This document shows positions 35,385 to 45,188 of a stretch of DNA of 64,000 nt, piece after piece. The stretch comes from Haliea sp. E1-2-M8 (GTDB lineage Bacteria; Pseudomonadota; Gammaproteobacteria; Pseudomonadales; Halieaceae), in NCBI RefSeq assembly GCF_030649675.1, contig NZ_JAUTDR010000006.1, positions 147,182 through 211,181 of the forward strand. The letters run 5' to 3'. The notes under the pieces are model-generated. The model saw only the letters and a list, made by a program, of their open reading frames with translations. It was not told the DNA's origin and ran no database searches. A program made the position numbers and the translations under genes. The number at the start of each line of letters is the position of its first letter. The stretch's first letter is position 1.

Positions 35385-36596
35385 ATGGCGGCTGTGCAGA
35401 ACGTGGCGGTGCTGGGCAGCACTGGCTCCATCGGAGTCAGCACCCTGGACGTGATAGCGCGTCACCCGCAAAAGCTGCGTGCCTGGGCCCTGGCGGCCAA
35501 CCGCTCGGTAGCGGCCATGGCGGAACAGTGCCTGCGATTCCAGCCTCGCTATGCGGTAATGATGGACCCGGATGCGGCCGCCGAACTGGAGGTTCTGCTG
35601 GCTGGGGAATGCGATACCCGGGTATTGGCGGGGGCGGAGGGCCTGCATCAGGTCGCGACCCACGAGGCCGTGGACGCCGTGATGGCGGCCGTGGTCGGGG
35701 CTGCCGGCCTGCCGTCAACCCTGGCGGCGGCGCGGGCGGGCAAGCGTATTCTGCTGGCCAACAAAGAGTCACTGGTCATGGCCGGCCACCTGCTGATGGC
35801 AGCGGCGCGCGACGCGGGCGCGCTGTTGTTACCCATAGACAGCGAGCACAACGCGATTTTCCAGTGTCTGCCGGTGGACAGCGCGGGGCGGCCCGGTCTG
35901 ACGGGGGTCAGCAAGGTTCTGCTAACCGCTTCCGGCGGGCCGTTCCGCGAGTGGACGCCCGCGGCGATTGCCGCGGCGACCCCGGACCAGGCCTGCGCGC
36001 ATCCCAACTGGTCCATGGGCAGAAAAATATCAGTGGATTCCGCTACCCTGATGAACAAGGGTCTGGAACTGATAGAGGCCTGCTGGCTGTTCGATCTGGC
36101 CCCGGAACAGGTTGATATCGTGGTGCATCCGGAGAGTATCGTGCACTCCATGGTACAGTACACGGACGGTTCGGTGCTGGCCCAGCTGGGCAATCCGGAT
36201 ATGCGTACCCCGATAGCCTACGGCCTGGGCTGGCCCCAGCGACTGGAGTCTGGAGTCGCCTCCCTGGATCTGGTGGCCCTGGCGAAACTGCATTTCGAGG
36301 CGCCGGACGAGAGCCGTTTCCCCTGTCTGCGTCTGGCCCGCGAAGCCGTCGCCGCCGGCGGTACCGCGATGGCGGTCTGTAACGCCGCCAACGAAGTCGC
36401 GGTAGCAGCCTTTCTGCGCGGGGGCATCGGCTTTGCCGATATCCCGCGGGTCATCGAGGCGACCCTGGAACAGGTGGCCGCTGTTGAACCCACTTCTCTG
36501 GCTGTGGTCGAAGCTGCGGATGGCGAGGCTCGCCAGGTGGCCGTCGCCCGGTTGGCCCGTTTCCGGGCGGTTGGCCCTGAGACTTTGGAGCGTTAA
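35385..36596 (+). CDS. dxr: 1-deoxy-D-xylulose 5-phosphate reductoisomerase
   Basis: The protein has 403 residues from ATG 35385; an in-frame GTG at 35376 inside cdsA would add three residues. The NADPH site is [42 protein letters not shown] and [14 protein letters not shown] complete the active site. It commits carbon to the MEP isoprenoid pathway, feeding UppS. The stop overlaps rseP by one base (TAATG). Confidence 0.97.
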   Translation: MAAVQNVAVLGSTGSIGVSTLDVIARHPQKLRAWALAANRSVAAMAEQCLRFQPRYAVMMDPDAAAELEVLLAGECDTRVLAGAEGLHQVATHEAVDAVMAAVVGAAGLPSTLAAARAGKRILLANKESLVMAGHLLMAAARDAGALLLPIDSEHNAIFQCLPVDSAGRPGLTGVSKVLLTASGGPFREWTPAAIAAATPDQACAHPNWSMGRKISVDSATLMNKGLELIEACWLFDLAPEQVDIVVHPESIVHSMVQYTDGSVLAQLGNPDMRTPIAYGLGWPQRLESGVASLDLVALAKLHFEAPDESRFPCLRLAREAVAAGGTAMAVCNAANEVAVAAFLRGGIGFADIPRVIEATLEQVAAVEPTSLAVVEAADGEARQVAVARLARFRAVGPETLER

Positions 36597-37951
36597 TGGA
36601 TCTGGCTTTTACCATCGGCATAACCCTGATCACCCTCGGCGTGCTGGTGGCGGTGCACGAGTACGGCCATTTCTGGGTTGCGCGGCGCTGCGGCGTCAAG
36701 GTCCTGCGTTTTTCCATCGGCTTTGGCAAGTCTTTGTATACCTGGCGCGACCGGCAGGGCACCGAGTACTGCATAGCGATGATCCCGCTGGGTGGCTACG
36801 TCAAGATGCTCGATGAACGCGAGGGCGATGTTCCCGCCGAGGATCTGGAGCACGCCTTCAACCGCAAGCCTGTGCTGCAGCGCATCGCGGTTGTGGCTGC
36901 GGGACCCCTGGCCAACTTCGCCCTGGCAATTGTTGCCTATTGGGTGCTGTTCATGGGCGGCGAATCCGGCTACGCGCCGGTGATTGGCTCGGTACAGTCC
37001 GGCTCGGTGGCGGACGCGGCGGGTCTCAAGGCCGGCCAGGAAATCGTCGCCGTGGACGGTGAGCAGACCCCTACCTGGCAGGCCCTCAGTTTCCGCCTGC
37101 TGGACCGCATTGGCGATACCGGCAACATTCGGTTTACCGTCAAGGAACCCGGGTCGGACCTGCTTACCGAGTCCGAGGCGGCCCTGCAGCGCTGGTTGTC
37201 GGAGCAGGAGGAGCCGGACCTGTTCGGTGGCCTGGGTGTCAGCATGTACACCCCGGAGGTGCCGCCAGTAGTCAACGAAATCATCGCTGACAGCCCCGCT
37301 GCCCGCGCTGGCCTGCAAGTCGGTGACCGCGTAGTGAGTGCCGACGGGATTCCCATGCCCCGGTGGATGGATTGGGTGGAGTATGTGCGCGAGAGGCCGG
37401 GCCAGCGAATCGAACTGGAGTTGAGCCGGGGCGACCAGCTGCAGACCGCGACCATCATTCCCGATGGCGAACCGGACGCCAGTGGGGAACTGGTGGGTCG
37501 CGTCGGTGTTGCGGTAGCCATGCCAGCCATGCCGCCAGAGATGATCCGACAGTTCCAGCGCGGCCCGCTGCAGTCTCTGGGAGCCGCCGTTACCCGCACC
37601 GGGGAGCTGACCAGCTTCACCCTCAGCTCGATCAAGAAGATGTTGCAGGGTCTGATCTCACCAAAAAACTTGAGCGGCCCCATTACCATTGCTAAAGTGG
37701 CGTCCGCTTCCGCCAAGTCGGGCCTGGAATCCTGGATTGGCTTCCTCGCCCTGCTAAGCGTCAGTCTTGGGGTGCTTAACCTGCTGCCCATACCGGTGCT
37801 GGATGGCGGCCACCTCCTGTACTACACCATGGAGTTGCTGGCGGGTCGGCCAGTACCCGAGAAAATACAAGCATTGGGGTATCAGTTGGGCCTGTTCATG
37901 ATCCTCGGGATCATGGCTTTGGCGCTATATAACGACTTCGCGCGCCTCTAG
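36596..37951 (+). CDS. rseP: Site-2 zinc metalloprotease RseP
   Basis: The protein has 451 residues. HEYGH at 21-25 lies in the first membrane helix, and LLPIPVLDGGH near residue 402 gives the third zinc ligand. Two tandem periplasmic PDZ domains lie between (about 115-215 and 215-310). It cleaves anti-sigma-E factor RseA within the membrane after DegS, and signal peptides. Its place ahead of bamA links the stress response to the machine whose failure triggers it. Confidence 0.96.
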   Translation: MDLAFTIGITLITLGVLVAVHEYGHFWVARRCGVKVLRFSIGFGKSLYTWRDRQGTEYCIAMIPLGGYVKMLDEREGDVPAEDLEHAFNRKPVLQRIAVVAAGPLANFALAIVAYWVLFMGGESGYAPVIGSVQSGSVADAAGLKAGQEIVAVDGEQTPTWQALSFRLLDRIGDTGNIRFTVKEPGSDLLTESEAALQRWLSEQEEPDLFGGLGVSMYTPEVPPVVNEIIADSPAARAGLQVGDRVVSADGIPMPRWMDWVEYVRERPGQRIELELSRGDQLQTATIIPDGEPDASGELVGRVGVAVAMPAMPPEMIRQFQRGPLQSLGAAVTRTGELTSFTLSSIKKMLQGLISPKNLSGPITIAKVASASAKSGLESWIGFLALLSVSLGVLNLLPIPVLDGGHLLYYTMELLAGRPVPEKIQALGYQLGLFMILGIMALALYNDFARL

Positions 37952-38008
37952 CCTGGTGGACGCAGCCGGTACGTACACAATCATGACCTTGGGATCGGGC
38001 CTTATCCG

Positions 38009-40621
38009 GTGTTTGGAAAAATTTTGAAAAAACGCATACAACTCGTGCTGGCAATGCTTTTGCTGGCTCTTTCGCCCCTGGCTCAGCCCCAGGACGCCTC
38101 CTTCATCGTTGCTGATATCCGGGTCGAGGGCCTGCAGCGGATCTCGGCGGGCTCGGTGTTTGCCGCCATGCCCCTGGCGGTCGGTGACCTGGTGAACGCG
38201 GCAGCAATCCGCGCAGCCGCCCGCAGCCTGTTTGCCACCGGCAACTTCGACGACATCCGCATCGGCCGCGATGGCAACGTGCTGGTGGTGATCGTAGTGG
38301 AACGGCCGAGCATCAGCGAGATCAATATCGAAGGCAACAAGGCGATCGAAACCGAGGCCCTGCTCGACGGCCTGCGTGGCGCCGGGCTGTCTGTGGGGCA
38401 GGTGTTCCAGCGCTCCACCCTTGAAGGCATGCAGCTTGAGCTGCAGCGGCAGTATGTGCAGCAGGGTCGGTACGACGCCAGCATAGAAACCGAAGTGCTG
38501 CCCGAACCGCGCAACCGCGTGTCCGTCAATATCGACGTCGACGAGGGCACCGTTGCCGCGATCAAGCATATCAACGTCGTCGGTAATGAGGTGTTTGACG
38601 ACGAGGAGCTGACGGATCTGTTTACACTGAAGACCACCGGCTGGTTCTCGTTCTTCACCAACGACGACAAGTACTCCCGGGAAAAACTGACCGGTGACCT
38701 GGAGGCCCTGAGCTCCTGGTACATGGATCGGGGCTACCTGCAGTTCTCCATCGACTCCACCCAGGTTTCGGTGTCCCCTGACAAGAAAGCGGTATACATC
38801 ACCGCCAACGTCACCGAAGGGGAAAAATTCACGGTCAGTGGCGTCGATCTGTCGGGAGACCTGGTGTTGCCGGAGTCGGACCTCAAGCGCTATGTCCTCG
38901 TCTCCGAGGGACAGACTTTTTCCCAGCAGCTGGTGACTTCCACCGAGGAGTTCATGACCCGCAGGCTCGGTAATGAGGGCTACAACTTCGCCAAGGTCAC
39001 CGGCATTCCCGAAATCGATGAGGATGAGAACACCGTCGCGTTGAAGTTTTTTGTGGACCCGGGCAAGCGCACCTATGTGCGCCGGATCAGCTTCAAGGGC
39101 AACCAGAAAACCGCCGACGAGGTATTGCGGCGCGAGATGCGGCAGATGGAGAGCGCTCCCGCGTCCGCCGCGGCCATCGAGCAGTCCCGGATCCGGCTGG
39201 AGCGTCTGGGCTATTTCAGCAAGGCCACCGTTGAAACGCCGGAAGTGGCGGGGCACGACGACCTCATTGATGTAGATTTCACGGTCGAGGAGCAGTCCTC
39301 GGGCAGTATCGGTGCCAGCTTCGGTTATGCCCAGGATGCGGGTCTGATCTTTGGCCTCAATTTGCAGCAGGACAACTTCCTCGGCACGGGCCGGCGGATC
39401 GGCATTGGTCTGAACTCTTCCCGCTACCAGGACCTGTACAATTTCAGCTATACCAATCCTTATTTCACCGAGGATGGGGTCAGCCGCGGCTTTAGCGTGT
39501 TCTATCGTTCCACCGATCTCTCGGAGATCAACGTGGCGCGCTACACCACGGACACCCTCGGCGCCTCGCTGAACTTTGGCTATCCGATCAAGGAAACCCA
39601 GCGTCTCGGCTTCAGCTTCGGGGTAGCCAATACGGACATCACCGCCGGCCGCTTTGCGGTACAGGAAATCAAGGCGAGCCCGCGCCTGGTAGACGGCGTC
39701 GATGGCTACTATGAGAGCACGCGTCTGCCAGACGGCAGCTACTCGGCGCCGGAAACATTCCTGCCGATTGCCGATTTGCCGCCGGGTGCCCTGACCATTC
39801 CGCCGGAACCGGGGTTCCTCGACCTCAATGGTGACGAGTTCCTGAACTGGACCTCCTCCGTCAGCTGGAGCCAGTCCACCCTGAACCGGGGAATACTCGC
39901 GACTCGCGGCTCGTCCCAGTCCGTGGTATTCGAGTTGGCAGTACCCGGATCCGATGCCGAGTTCTATAAACTGGTTTACCGGGGTGAACGCTTCTTCCCC
40001 ATTACCAATGAGTGGATTGTGCGAGTGCGGGGCGAACTGGGCTATGGCGATGGTTACGGCGGCACCACCAACCTGCCATTCTTTGAGCACTTTTTCTCAG
40101 GTGGTTTCGGTTCCGTGCGCGGGTTCGAGAGCAATACCCTGGGGCCGCGCGGCACACCCGCCAGCCTCTACGATATCAACCAGCCAGCGACAGAGCTGGA
40201 TGAGGAGGGGCGGCCGACGCAGGTGGGTGGTGAGAACGGCCGTCTGTTCGGCTATGTCGTTGACCCGCAGACCGGCAAGCTGTTGTTCAATACCCTGAAC
40301 ACTGAGCCCGATCCTTTTGGCGGCAACGCGTTGATCGAGGGTAGTGTGGAGCTGATGTTTCCGCTGCCCTTCCTCAAGGATCGCAGCAAACTGCGCTCGG
40401 CGTTCTTTATCGACGCAGGCAACGTGTTCAATACCAAGTGTTCCAGCAACCAGCTCAATTGTTTCGATATTGATGCGGATGAGTTGCGCTACTCGGTGGG
40501 TGTGGGCGTGACCTGGATTACCGGCTTCGGCCCCATGAGTTTCAGCCTTGCCAAGCCGCTCAATGAATCCCCGGAAGATGAGCGGGAGATATTCCAGTTC
40601 ACACTGGGTCGGGGGTTCTGA
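38009..40621 (+). CDS. bamA: Outer membrane protein assembly factor BamA
   Basis: The protein has 870 residues (E. coli 810) and starts at GTG 38009. A signal peptide ends near residue 28, five POTRA domains follow to about 425, then a 16-strand barrel. The lid motif FGSVRGFESNTLGPR is near residue 700, and the last residue is Phe. Two long putative surface loops (about 552-612 and 720-772) account for the extra length, and a Cys pair (KCSSNQLNC, near 811-819) may form a disulfide. It folds outer-membrane proteins. Confidence 0.97.
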   Translation: MFGKILKKRIQLVLAMLLLALSPLAQPQDASFIVADIRVEGLQRISAGSVFAAMPLAVGDLVNAAAIRAAARSLFATGNFDDIRIGRDGNVLVVIVVERPSISEINIEGNKAIETEALLDGLRGAGLSVGQVFQRSTLEGMQLELQRQYVQQGRYDASIETEVLPEPRNRVSVNIDVDEGTVAAIKHINVVGNEVFDDEELTDLFTLKTTGWFSFFTNDDKYSREKLTGDLEALSSWYMDRGYLQFSIDSTQVSVSPDKKAVYITANVTEGEKFTVSGVDLSGDLVLPESDLKRYVLVSEGQTFSQQLVTSTEEFMTRRLGNEGYNFAKVTGIPEIDEDENTVALKFFVDPGKRTYVRRISFKGNQKTADEVLRREMRQMESAPASAAAIEQSRIRLERLGYFSKATVETPEVAGHDDLIDVDFTVEEQSSGSIGASFGYAQDAGLIFGLNLQQDNFLGTGRRIGIGLNSSRYQDLYNFSYTNPYFTEDGVSRGFSVFYRSTDLSEINVARYTTDTLGASLNFGYPIKETQRLGFSFGVANTDITAGRFAVQEIKASPRLVDGVDGYYESTRLPDGSYSAPETFLPIADLPPGALTIPPEPGFLDLNGDEFLNWTSSVSWSQSTLNRGILATRGSSQSVVFELAVPGSDAEFYKLVYRGERFFPITNEWIVRVRGELGYGDGYGGTTNLPFFEHFFSGGFGSVRGFESNTLGPRGTPASLYDINQPATELDEEGRPTQVGGENGRLFGYVVDPQTGKLLFNTLNTEPDPFGGNALIEGSVELMFPLPFLKDRSKLRSAFFIDAGNVFNTKCSSNQLNCFDIDADELRYSVGVGVTWITGFGPMSFSLAKPLNESPEDEREIFQFTLGRGF

Positions 40622-40650
40622 ATTTTTCTTTCCACTACTGGAGAATATTT

Positions 40651-41169
40651 GTGTCTAACGTAATTAAAGCTGTCTTGATAAGCGCCGCCCTGTTGCTGCC
40701 ATCTATCGGTTGGGCCCAGGGCAAGATTGCCGTGGTCAACCTGGAGCAGGCTATCCTGCAGACGGACTACGCCCAGAAGCGCCTGAATACCGAGCGTAGC
40801 AGCGATGCCTACAAGTCCGACAAGGCCGAGTTTGACCGCCTGAAGGATGAGCTGGACGGACTGGTCCAGGAATTTCAGAAAGAAGCCGCGGTGATGAGCC
40901 AGGATCAACAGTTGTCTGCCCGCCGCCGCCTGGCCAGCAAGCAGGCCGACCTTGAGCATGTCGCCGGCAAGCTGCAGCAGACAGAGCAGCAAGTGGGCCA
41001 GGCCCTGTTGCAGGAAATGTCCCCCAAGGTGCAGGAAGTCCTGCAGGAGCTGATCACCGCTGAAGGCATTGGCTTGTTGCTGCAGCGCGGCTCGGTGATT
41101 CACGCGGATGCGGGCTACAGCATTACCGCCAAAGTGACCGACAAGCTGAATCAGGCCTTCACCGAGTAA
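40651..41169 (+). CDS. skp: Periplasmic chaperone Skp (OmpH)
   Basis: The protein has 172 residues starting at GTG with GGAG upstream. The signal peptide ends near WAQG; the mature part begins KIAVVNLEQAILQT and forms long charged coiled-coil arms (QKEAAVMSQDQQLSARRR...). It holds unfolded outer-membrane proteins for delivery to Bam. It lies between bamA and lpxD, as in enteric bacteria. Confidence 0.93.
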   Translation: MSNVIKAVLISAALLLPSIGWAQGKIAVVNLEQAILQTDYAQKRLNTERSSDAYKSDKAEFDRLKDELDGLVQEFQKEAAVMSQDQQLSARRRLASKQADLEHVAGKLQQTEQQVGQALLQEMSPKVQEVLQELITAEGIGLLLQRGSVIHADAGYSITAKVTDKLNQAFTE

Positions 41170-41177
41170 TTGTCGGC

Positions 41178-42185
41178 GTGTACTCCCTGGGAGAGCTTGC
41201 GGAAACCCTGGGGGTGCGCCTGGACGGTGATCCTGAGTTGCGGGTCAGCGGCCTTTCAACCCTGGCGCTGGCGAGCCCGCAACAGCTTTCCTTCCTGGCC
41301 AACAGCAAGTATCTGGCGCAACTGCAGCAGACTCGCGCCGCGGCCGTGATCCTGCGGCCGGAGCAGGCGCCGCAGTGCCCTGTCGCCTGTCTGGTGTCCG
41401 ACAACCCCTACCTCACCTTCGCCCGCGCAACCGCGCTGTTTGTCGGTGAGGAGCGCGCGGTCGCCGGGGTGCATCCCAGCGCAGTGGTGGCACCGGGTGC
41501 GCGCATCGAAAGCAGCGCGGCAGTAGGGCCCAACGCGGTTGTCGAAGCCGGCGTAACCCTGGGTGCGGGTGTCGTCGTCGGCGCCAATGTCTACATTGGC
41601 GCTGACTGTCGGATTGGCGCCGGCAGCCGGCTCTACCCCGGTGTCGTACTGTACCGGGGTGTGCAACTTGGCGAGCACTGCCTCATCCACAGCAATGCGG
41701 TACTCGGCGCCGACGGTTTCGGTTTCGCGCCTTCGGCTGCTGGCTGGGAGAAGATCCATCAACTCGGTGGCGTCCGCATCGGGAACCGGGTAGAAGTGGG
41801 AGCCTGTACCACGATTGATCGCGGCGCACTGGAGGATACCGTGGTGGAGGACGGTGCCATTATCGACAACCTGGTGCAGATCGCCCATAACTGCCACATC
41901 GGAAAAAATACCGCGATAGCAGGTTGCACGGGGTTGGCGGGAAGCACGATTATAGGGGCGAATTGCACGCTGGCAGGGGGCGTCGGTGTGGTCGGCCACG
42001 TGGAAATTTGCGACAACGTACATGTCACCGGCATGACCATGGTGACGAAGTCCATTACTGAACCGGGGTCCTATTCTTCCGGTACGCCAATGTCCCCCAC
42101 GCGGGACTGGAAGCGCAGTGCAGTCCGCTTTGCCCAGCTGGACAGCATTCAGAAGCGCCTTGCCGAACTGGAAAAACGACAATAG
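41178..42185 (+). CDS. lpxD: UDP-3-O-acylglucosamine N-acyltransferase
   Basis: The protein has 335 residues from GTG 41178. An N-terminal uridine-binding domain precedes a left-handed beta-helix of hexapeptide repeats (ARIESSAAVGPNAVVEAGVT...), and the catalytic His is in VQIAHNCHIG. It adds the second acyl chain to the lipid A precursor, from acyl-ACP. Confidence 0.97.
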   Translation: MYSLGELAETLGVRLDGDPELRVSGLSTLALASPQQLSFLANSKYLAQLQQTRAAAVILRPEQAPQCPVACLVSDNPYLTFARATALFVGEERAVAGVHPSAVVAPGARIESSAAVGPNAVVEAGVTLGAGVVVGANVYIGADCRIGAGSRLYPGVVLYRGVQLGEHCLIHSNAVLGADGFGFAPSAAGWEKIHQLGGVRIGNRVEVGACTTIDRGALEDTVVEDGAIIDNLVQIAHNCHIGKNTAIAGCTGLAGSTIIGANCTLAGGVGVVGHVEICDNVHVTGMTMVTKSITEPGSYSSGTPMSPTRDWKRSAVRFAQLDSIQKRLAELEKRQ

Positions 42186-42215
42186 CAATGATCTTGGGGG
42201 ACCTGCAGTTTGATC

Positions 42216-42644
42216 ATGGACATCTTGGAAATACGCAAGCATCTGCCACATCGCTATCCTTTCCTGCTGGTGGACAGGGTGCTGGAACTCAATCCGGGCG
42301 AGTCCATTGTTGCGTGCAAGAATCTCAGCATCAACGAGCCCTTCTTTAACGGCCACTTTCCGGAAATGCCGGTATTTCCCGGGGTATTGTTGCTGGAGGC
42401 CATGGCCCAGGCGGCGGGTATCCTGGGTTTCAAGACCATGAACAAGACTCCGGCGGACGGCTCCATGTACTACTTCGTCGGCGCCGATGATCTGCGCTTC
42501 AAGCGCCCCTGCGTACCCGGGGACCAGGTCATGCTGCGGGCCAAGATACTTTCCGACCGGCGCGGCATCTGGAAATTCGATGTCCGCTCCGATGTGGACG
42601 GCATGCTCTGTGCGTCCGCCACCATCCTCTGCGCCGATCGTTGA
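42216..42644 (+). CDS. fabZ: 3-hydroxyacyl-ACP dehydratase
   Basis: The protein has 142 residues from ATG 42216, which aligns with family starts ([16 protein letters not shown]); a TTG two codons upstream has better spacing to GGGGGA and is an alternative. The catalytic His is in [14 protein letters not shown] and Glu is in [11 protein letters not shown]. It dehydrates 3-hydroxyacyl-ACP in fatty acid synthesis, competing with LpxA/LpxD for the same pool. Confidence 0.97.
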   Translation: MDILEIRKHLPHRYPFLLVDRVLELNPGESIVACKNLSINEPFFNGHFPEMPVFPGVLLLEAMAQAAGILGFKTMNKTPADGSMYYFVGADDLRFKRPCVPGDQVMLRAKILSDRRGIWKFDVRSDVDGMLCASATILCADR

Positions 42645-42647
42645 GCA

Positions 42648-43418
42648 ATGATCCACAGCCACGCCATCGTCGATCCCTCCGCCCGCGTCGCCGATGATGT
42701 CGAGGTCGGTCCCTGGACCCTGATCGGTCCGGAAGTGGAAGTTGGCCCCGGCTGCAAGATTGAGTCCCACGTCGTGATCAAGGGGCCGACCAGGATCGGG
42801 GCCGGCAACCATATCTATCAGTTCTCCACCATCGGCGAGGCCACTCCGGACCTCAAGTACCGGGATGAACCCACCTATCTGGTGATCGGCGACAACAACA
42901 TTATCCGCGAGAACGTGACCATCCATCGCGGCACCGTGCAGGACCGCTCTGAAACCACGATCGGCAACAACAACCTGATCATGGCCTATGTGCACATCGG
43001 CCATGATTCGGTCATCGGCAATCACGCCATCCTGGTGAACAACACCGCCCTCGCGGGCCACGTCAAGGTCGGTGACTGGGCAATACTCAGCGGTTACACC
43101 CTGGTCCACCAGTTCTGCAAGATCGGTGCCCACAGCTTTAGCGGCATGGGTACGGCGATTGGCAAGGATGTACCGGCTTATGTCACCGTCAGTGGCGCGC
43201 CGGCGGAAGCCAAGACCATCAATATCGAGGGGCTGCGTCGGCGCGGATTTTCGTCTGAAGCCATCAGCCAGCTGCGGCGCGCGTTCAAGATCGTCTATCG
43301 CCAGGGGCTGACCCTGGAACTGGCCATCCAGAGGCTGGAAACGATGCTCAGTGACACGCCGGAAGTGCAGGTCATGATCGATTCCATACGCGCCTCGGAG
43401 CGCGGTATCGTCCGCTAG
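42648..43418 (+). CDS. lpxA: UDP-N-acetylglucosamine acyltransferase
   Basis: The protein has 256 residues. It is a left-handed beta-helix trimer with the catalytic His in NLIMAYVHIGHDSVIG, followed by a helical C-terminal domain (GLRRRGFSSEAISQLRRAFK). It catalyses the first step of lipid A synthesis. The stop overlaps the lpxB start by one base (TAGTG). Confidence 0.98.
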   Translation: MIHSHAIVDPSARVADDVEVGPWTLIGPEVEVGPGCKIESHVVIKGPTRIGAGNHIYQFSTIGEATPDLKYRDEPTYLVIGDNNIIRENVTIHRGTVQDRSETTIGNNNLIMAYVHIGHDSVIGNHAILVNNTALAGHVKVGDWAILSGYTLVHQFCKIGAHSFSGMGTAIGKDVPAYVTVSGAPAEAKTINIEGLRRRGFSSEAISQLRRAFKIVYRQGLTLELAIQRLETMLSDTPEVQVMIDSIRASERGIVR

Positions 43419-44572
43419 TGGCTGGCCGTGGCCTCCGCATTGGTGTACTGGCGGGTGAGGCTTCGGGCGACATCCTCGGTGCCAGGCTGCTGGCTGCTCT
43501 GCGCAAGCGCTATCCTGAACTGCAGGTGGAGGGCATTGGCGGGCCGCTGATGCAAGCCCAGGGGCTGGACAGCCTGTTTCCCATGGAGCGCCTGTCGGTG
43601 ATGGGATTCGTGGAGCCGCTCAAACGCCTGCCGGAGTTGCTGCGCATCCGCAGGAGTGTCTATCAACACTTTCTGGCCAATCCTCCGGACATTTTTATCG
43701 GCATTGATTCTCCGGACTTCTGCCTGCGGCTGGAGTGGAAGTTGCGGCGGGCCGGAATTGCCACGGCGCATCTGGTCAGCCCCTCGGTCTGGGCCTGGCG
43801 CCGGGGCCGTATCCGCAAGATTGGTCGCGCTGTCGACCGCATGCTGTGCCTGTTTCCCTTCGAGACCGCCATCTATCAGCAGCATGCAATAGCCGCGGAC
43901 TTTGTCGGCCACCCACTGGCCGATGAAATTCCCGTCCAGATTGACCGGACCGCCGCCCGCGCCGAGCTTGGGCTTCCCGCCAGCGGCCGCCTGCTGGCAC
44001 TGTTGCCCGGAAGCCGCGGCGGCGAGGTGGGCCTGCTGGCACCGCTGTTTCTGGCGACTGCCCAGCGCCTTGCGCGCGCCGATCCCGAGCTCGGGTTTGT
44101 CCTGCCCGCCGCCGGCCCCGAGCGCCTGGCCCAGTTGCAGGCCCTGTTGCCCGCATTTTCGGAGTTGCCGCTGACCCTGGTGGAGGGGCGTTCGCGGGAG
44201 GTGATGATGGCGGCGGATGCGGTGCTGCTGGCATCCGGTACGGCGACCCTGGAAGCATTGCTGGTGCAGTGTCCGATGGCCGTGGCCTACCGCATGTCGC
44301 CGCTCAGCTGGGCCCTGGTGTCGCGGCTGGTGCAGACGCCCTTTGCGGCACTGCCCAATATTCTGGCGGGCAGGGCGCTGGTTCCCGAGCTGATTCAGGA
44401 TGCAGCAACAGTGGAGGCGCTGGTCGCGGCTGTGCAGCCCCTGCTTTACAACTCCCAGGTCACCCGGGAGCAGCAGCAGGCCTTTGCCTCCATCCACCAG
44501 GCGCTGGCGCTGGGCTTCGGCGATCGCTGTGCGGATGCCGTTGCCGCCGTGCTGGAGAGCCGTTCCCATTAG
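43418..44572 (+). CDS. lpxB: Lipid A disaccharide synthase
   Basis: The protein has 384 residues from GTG 43418. [27 protein letters not shown] and [10 protein letters not shown] are the family motifs. It is a GT19 glycosyltransferase that joins UDP-2,3-diacylglucosamine to lipid X at the inner membrane surface. Confidence 0.97.
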   Translation: MAGRGLRIGVLAGEASGDILGARLLAALRKRYPELQVEGIGGPLMQAQGLDSLFPMERLSVMGFVEPLKRLPELLRIRRSVYQHFLANPPDIFIGIDSPDFCLRLEWKLRRAGIATAHLVSPSVWAWRRGRIRKIGRAVDRMLCLFPFETAIYQQHAIAADFVGHPLADEIPVQIDRTAARAELGLPASGRLLALLPGSRGGEVGLLAPLFLATAQRLARADPELGFVLPAAGPERLAQLQALLPAFSELPLTLVEGRSREVMMAADAVLLASGTATLEALLVQCPMAVAYRMSPLSWALVSRLVQTPFAALPNILAGRALVPELIQDAATVEALVAAVQPLLYNSQVTREQQQAFASIHQALALGFGDRCADAVAAVLESRSH

Positions 44573-44576
44573 TTTT

Positions 44577-45179
44577 TTGCCTCTCGGTATCGATTATCGC
44601 GCTCCCGGCCTGGCTGGCGTCGACGAAGTGGGCCGCGGTCCACTGGCGGGGGATGTGGTGGCTGCGGCCGTAATCCTCGACCCGGCCCACCCGGTTCCGG
44701 GATTGCGTGACTCGAAAAAACTCAGTCCCGCCCGCCGTGAGGCGCTGGCGGAGCAGATCCGTGAGCACGCCCTGGCCTGGGCTATCGCCCGGGCCTCGGT
44801 GGCGGAGATCGACACGTTCAATATCCTGCAGGCCTCCCTGCTGGCCATGCACCGTGCGGTACAGGCCCTGGATCCGCAGCCGGAATGGGTGCTGGTGGAC
44901 GGTAACCGACTGCCGCGTTGGAATTACCGCTCCGAGCCTGTGGTCGGGGGTGACGACCGGGTTCCGGCCATCGCCGCCGCCTCCATCCTCGCCAAGGTGC
45001 AGCGGGACCGGGAGCTGGTTGCCCTCGACGCACAGTATCCCGGCTACGGCTTTGCCGCCCACAAGGGCTACCCGACGGCGGCTCATCTGCAGGCTCTGCG
45101 CGCGCTGGGGGTGACCCCGGTGCACCGACGCAGCTTTGCGCCGGTCAAAGCCCTGTTGCCCGGGGCGCCTGCGGGGTAA
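44577..45179 (+). CDS. rnhB: Ribonuclease HII
   Basis: The protein has 200 residues from TTG 44577. This start is chosen because the family begins shortly before the catalytic [13 protein letters not shown]; an ATG at 44535 overlapping lpxB is possible. Further motifs are [13 protein letters not shown] and [12 protein letters not shown]. It removes RNA from RNA-DNA hybrids and single ribonucleotides from DNA. Confidence 0.93.
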   Translation: MPLGIDYRAPGLAGVDEVGRGPLAGDVVAAAVILDPAHPVPGLRDSKKLSPARREALAEQIREHALAWAIARASVAEIDTFNILQASLLAMHRAVQALDPQPEWVLVDGNRLPRWNYRSEPVVGGDDRVPAIAAASILAKVQRDRELVALDAQYPGYGFAAHKGYPTAAHLQALRALGVTPVHRRSFAPVKALLPGAPAG

Positions 45180-45188
45180 ACTGCCCCG

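Noticed and set aside
37925..40090. 721-residue minus-strand open frame
   Set aside because: It is antisense to bamA, which has full family motifs. High GC makes long open antisense frames common.
41256..43133. 625-residue minus-strand open frame
   Set aside because: Antisense to lpxD-fabZ-lpxA, with repetitive GHD/ADD composition from the reverse of hexapeptide repeats.
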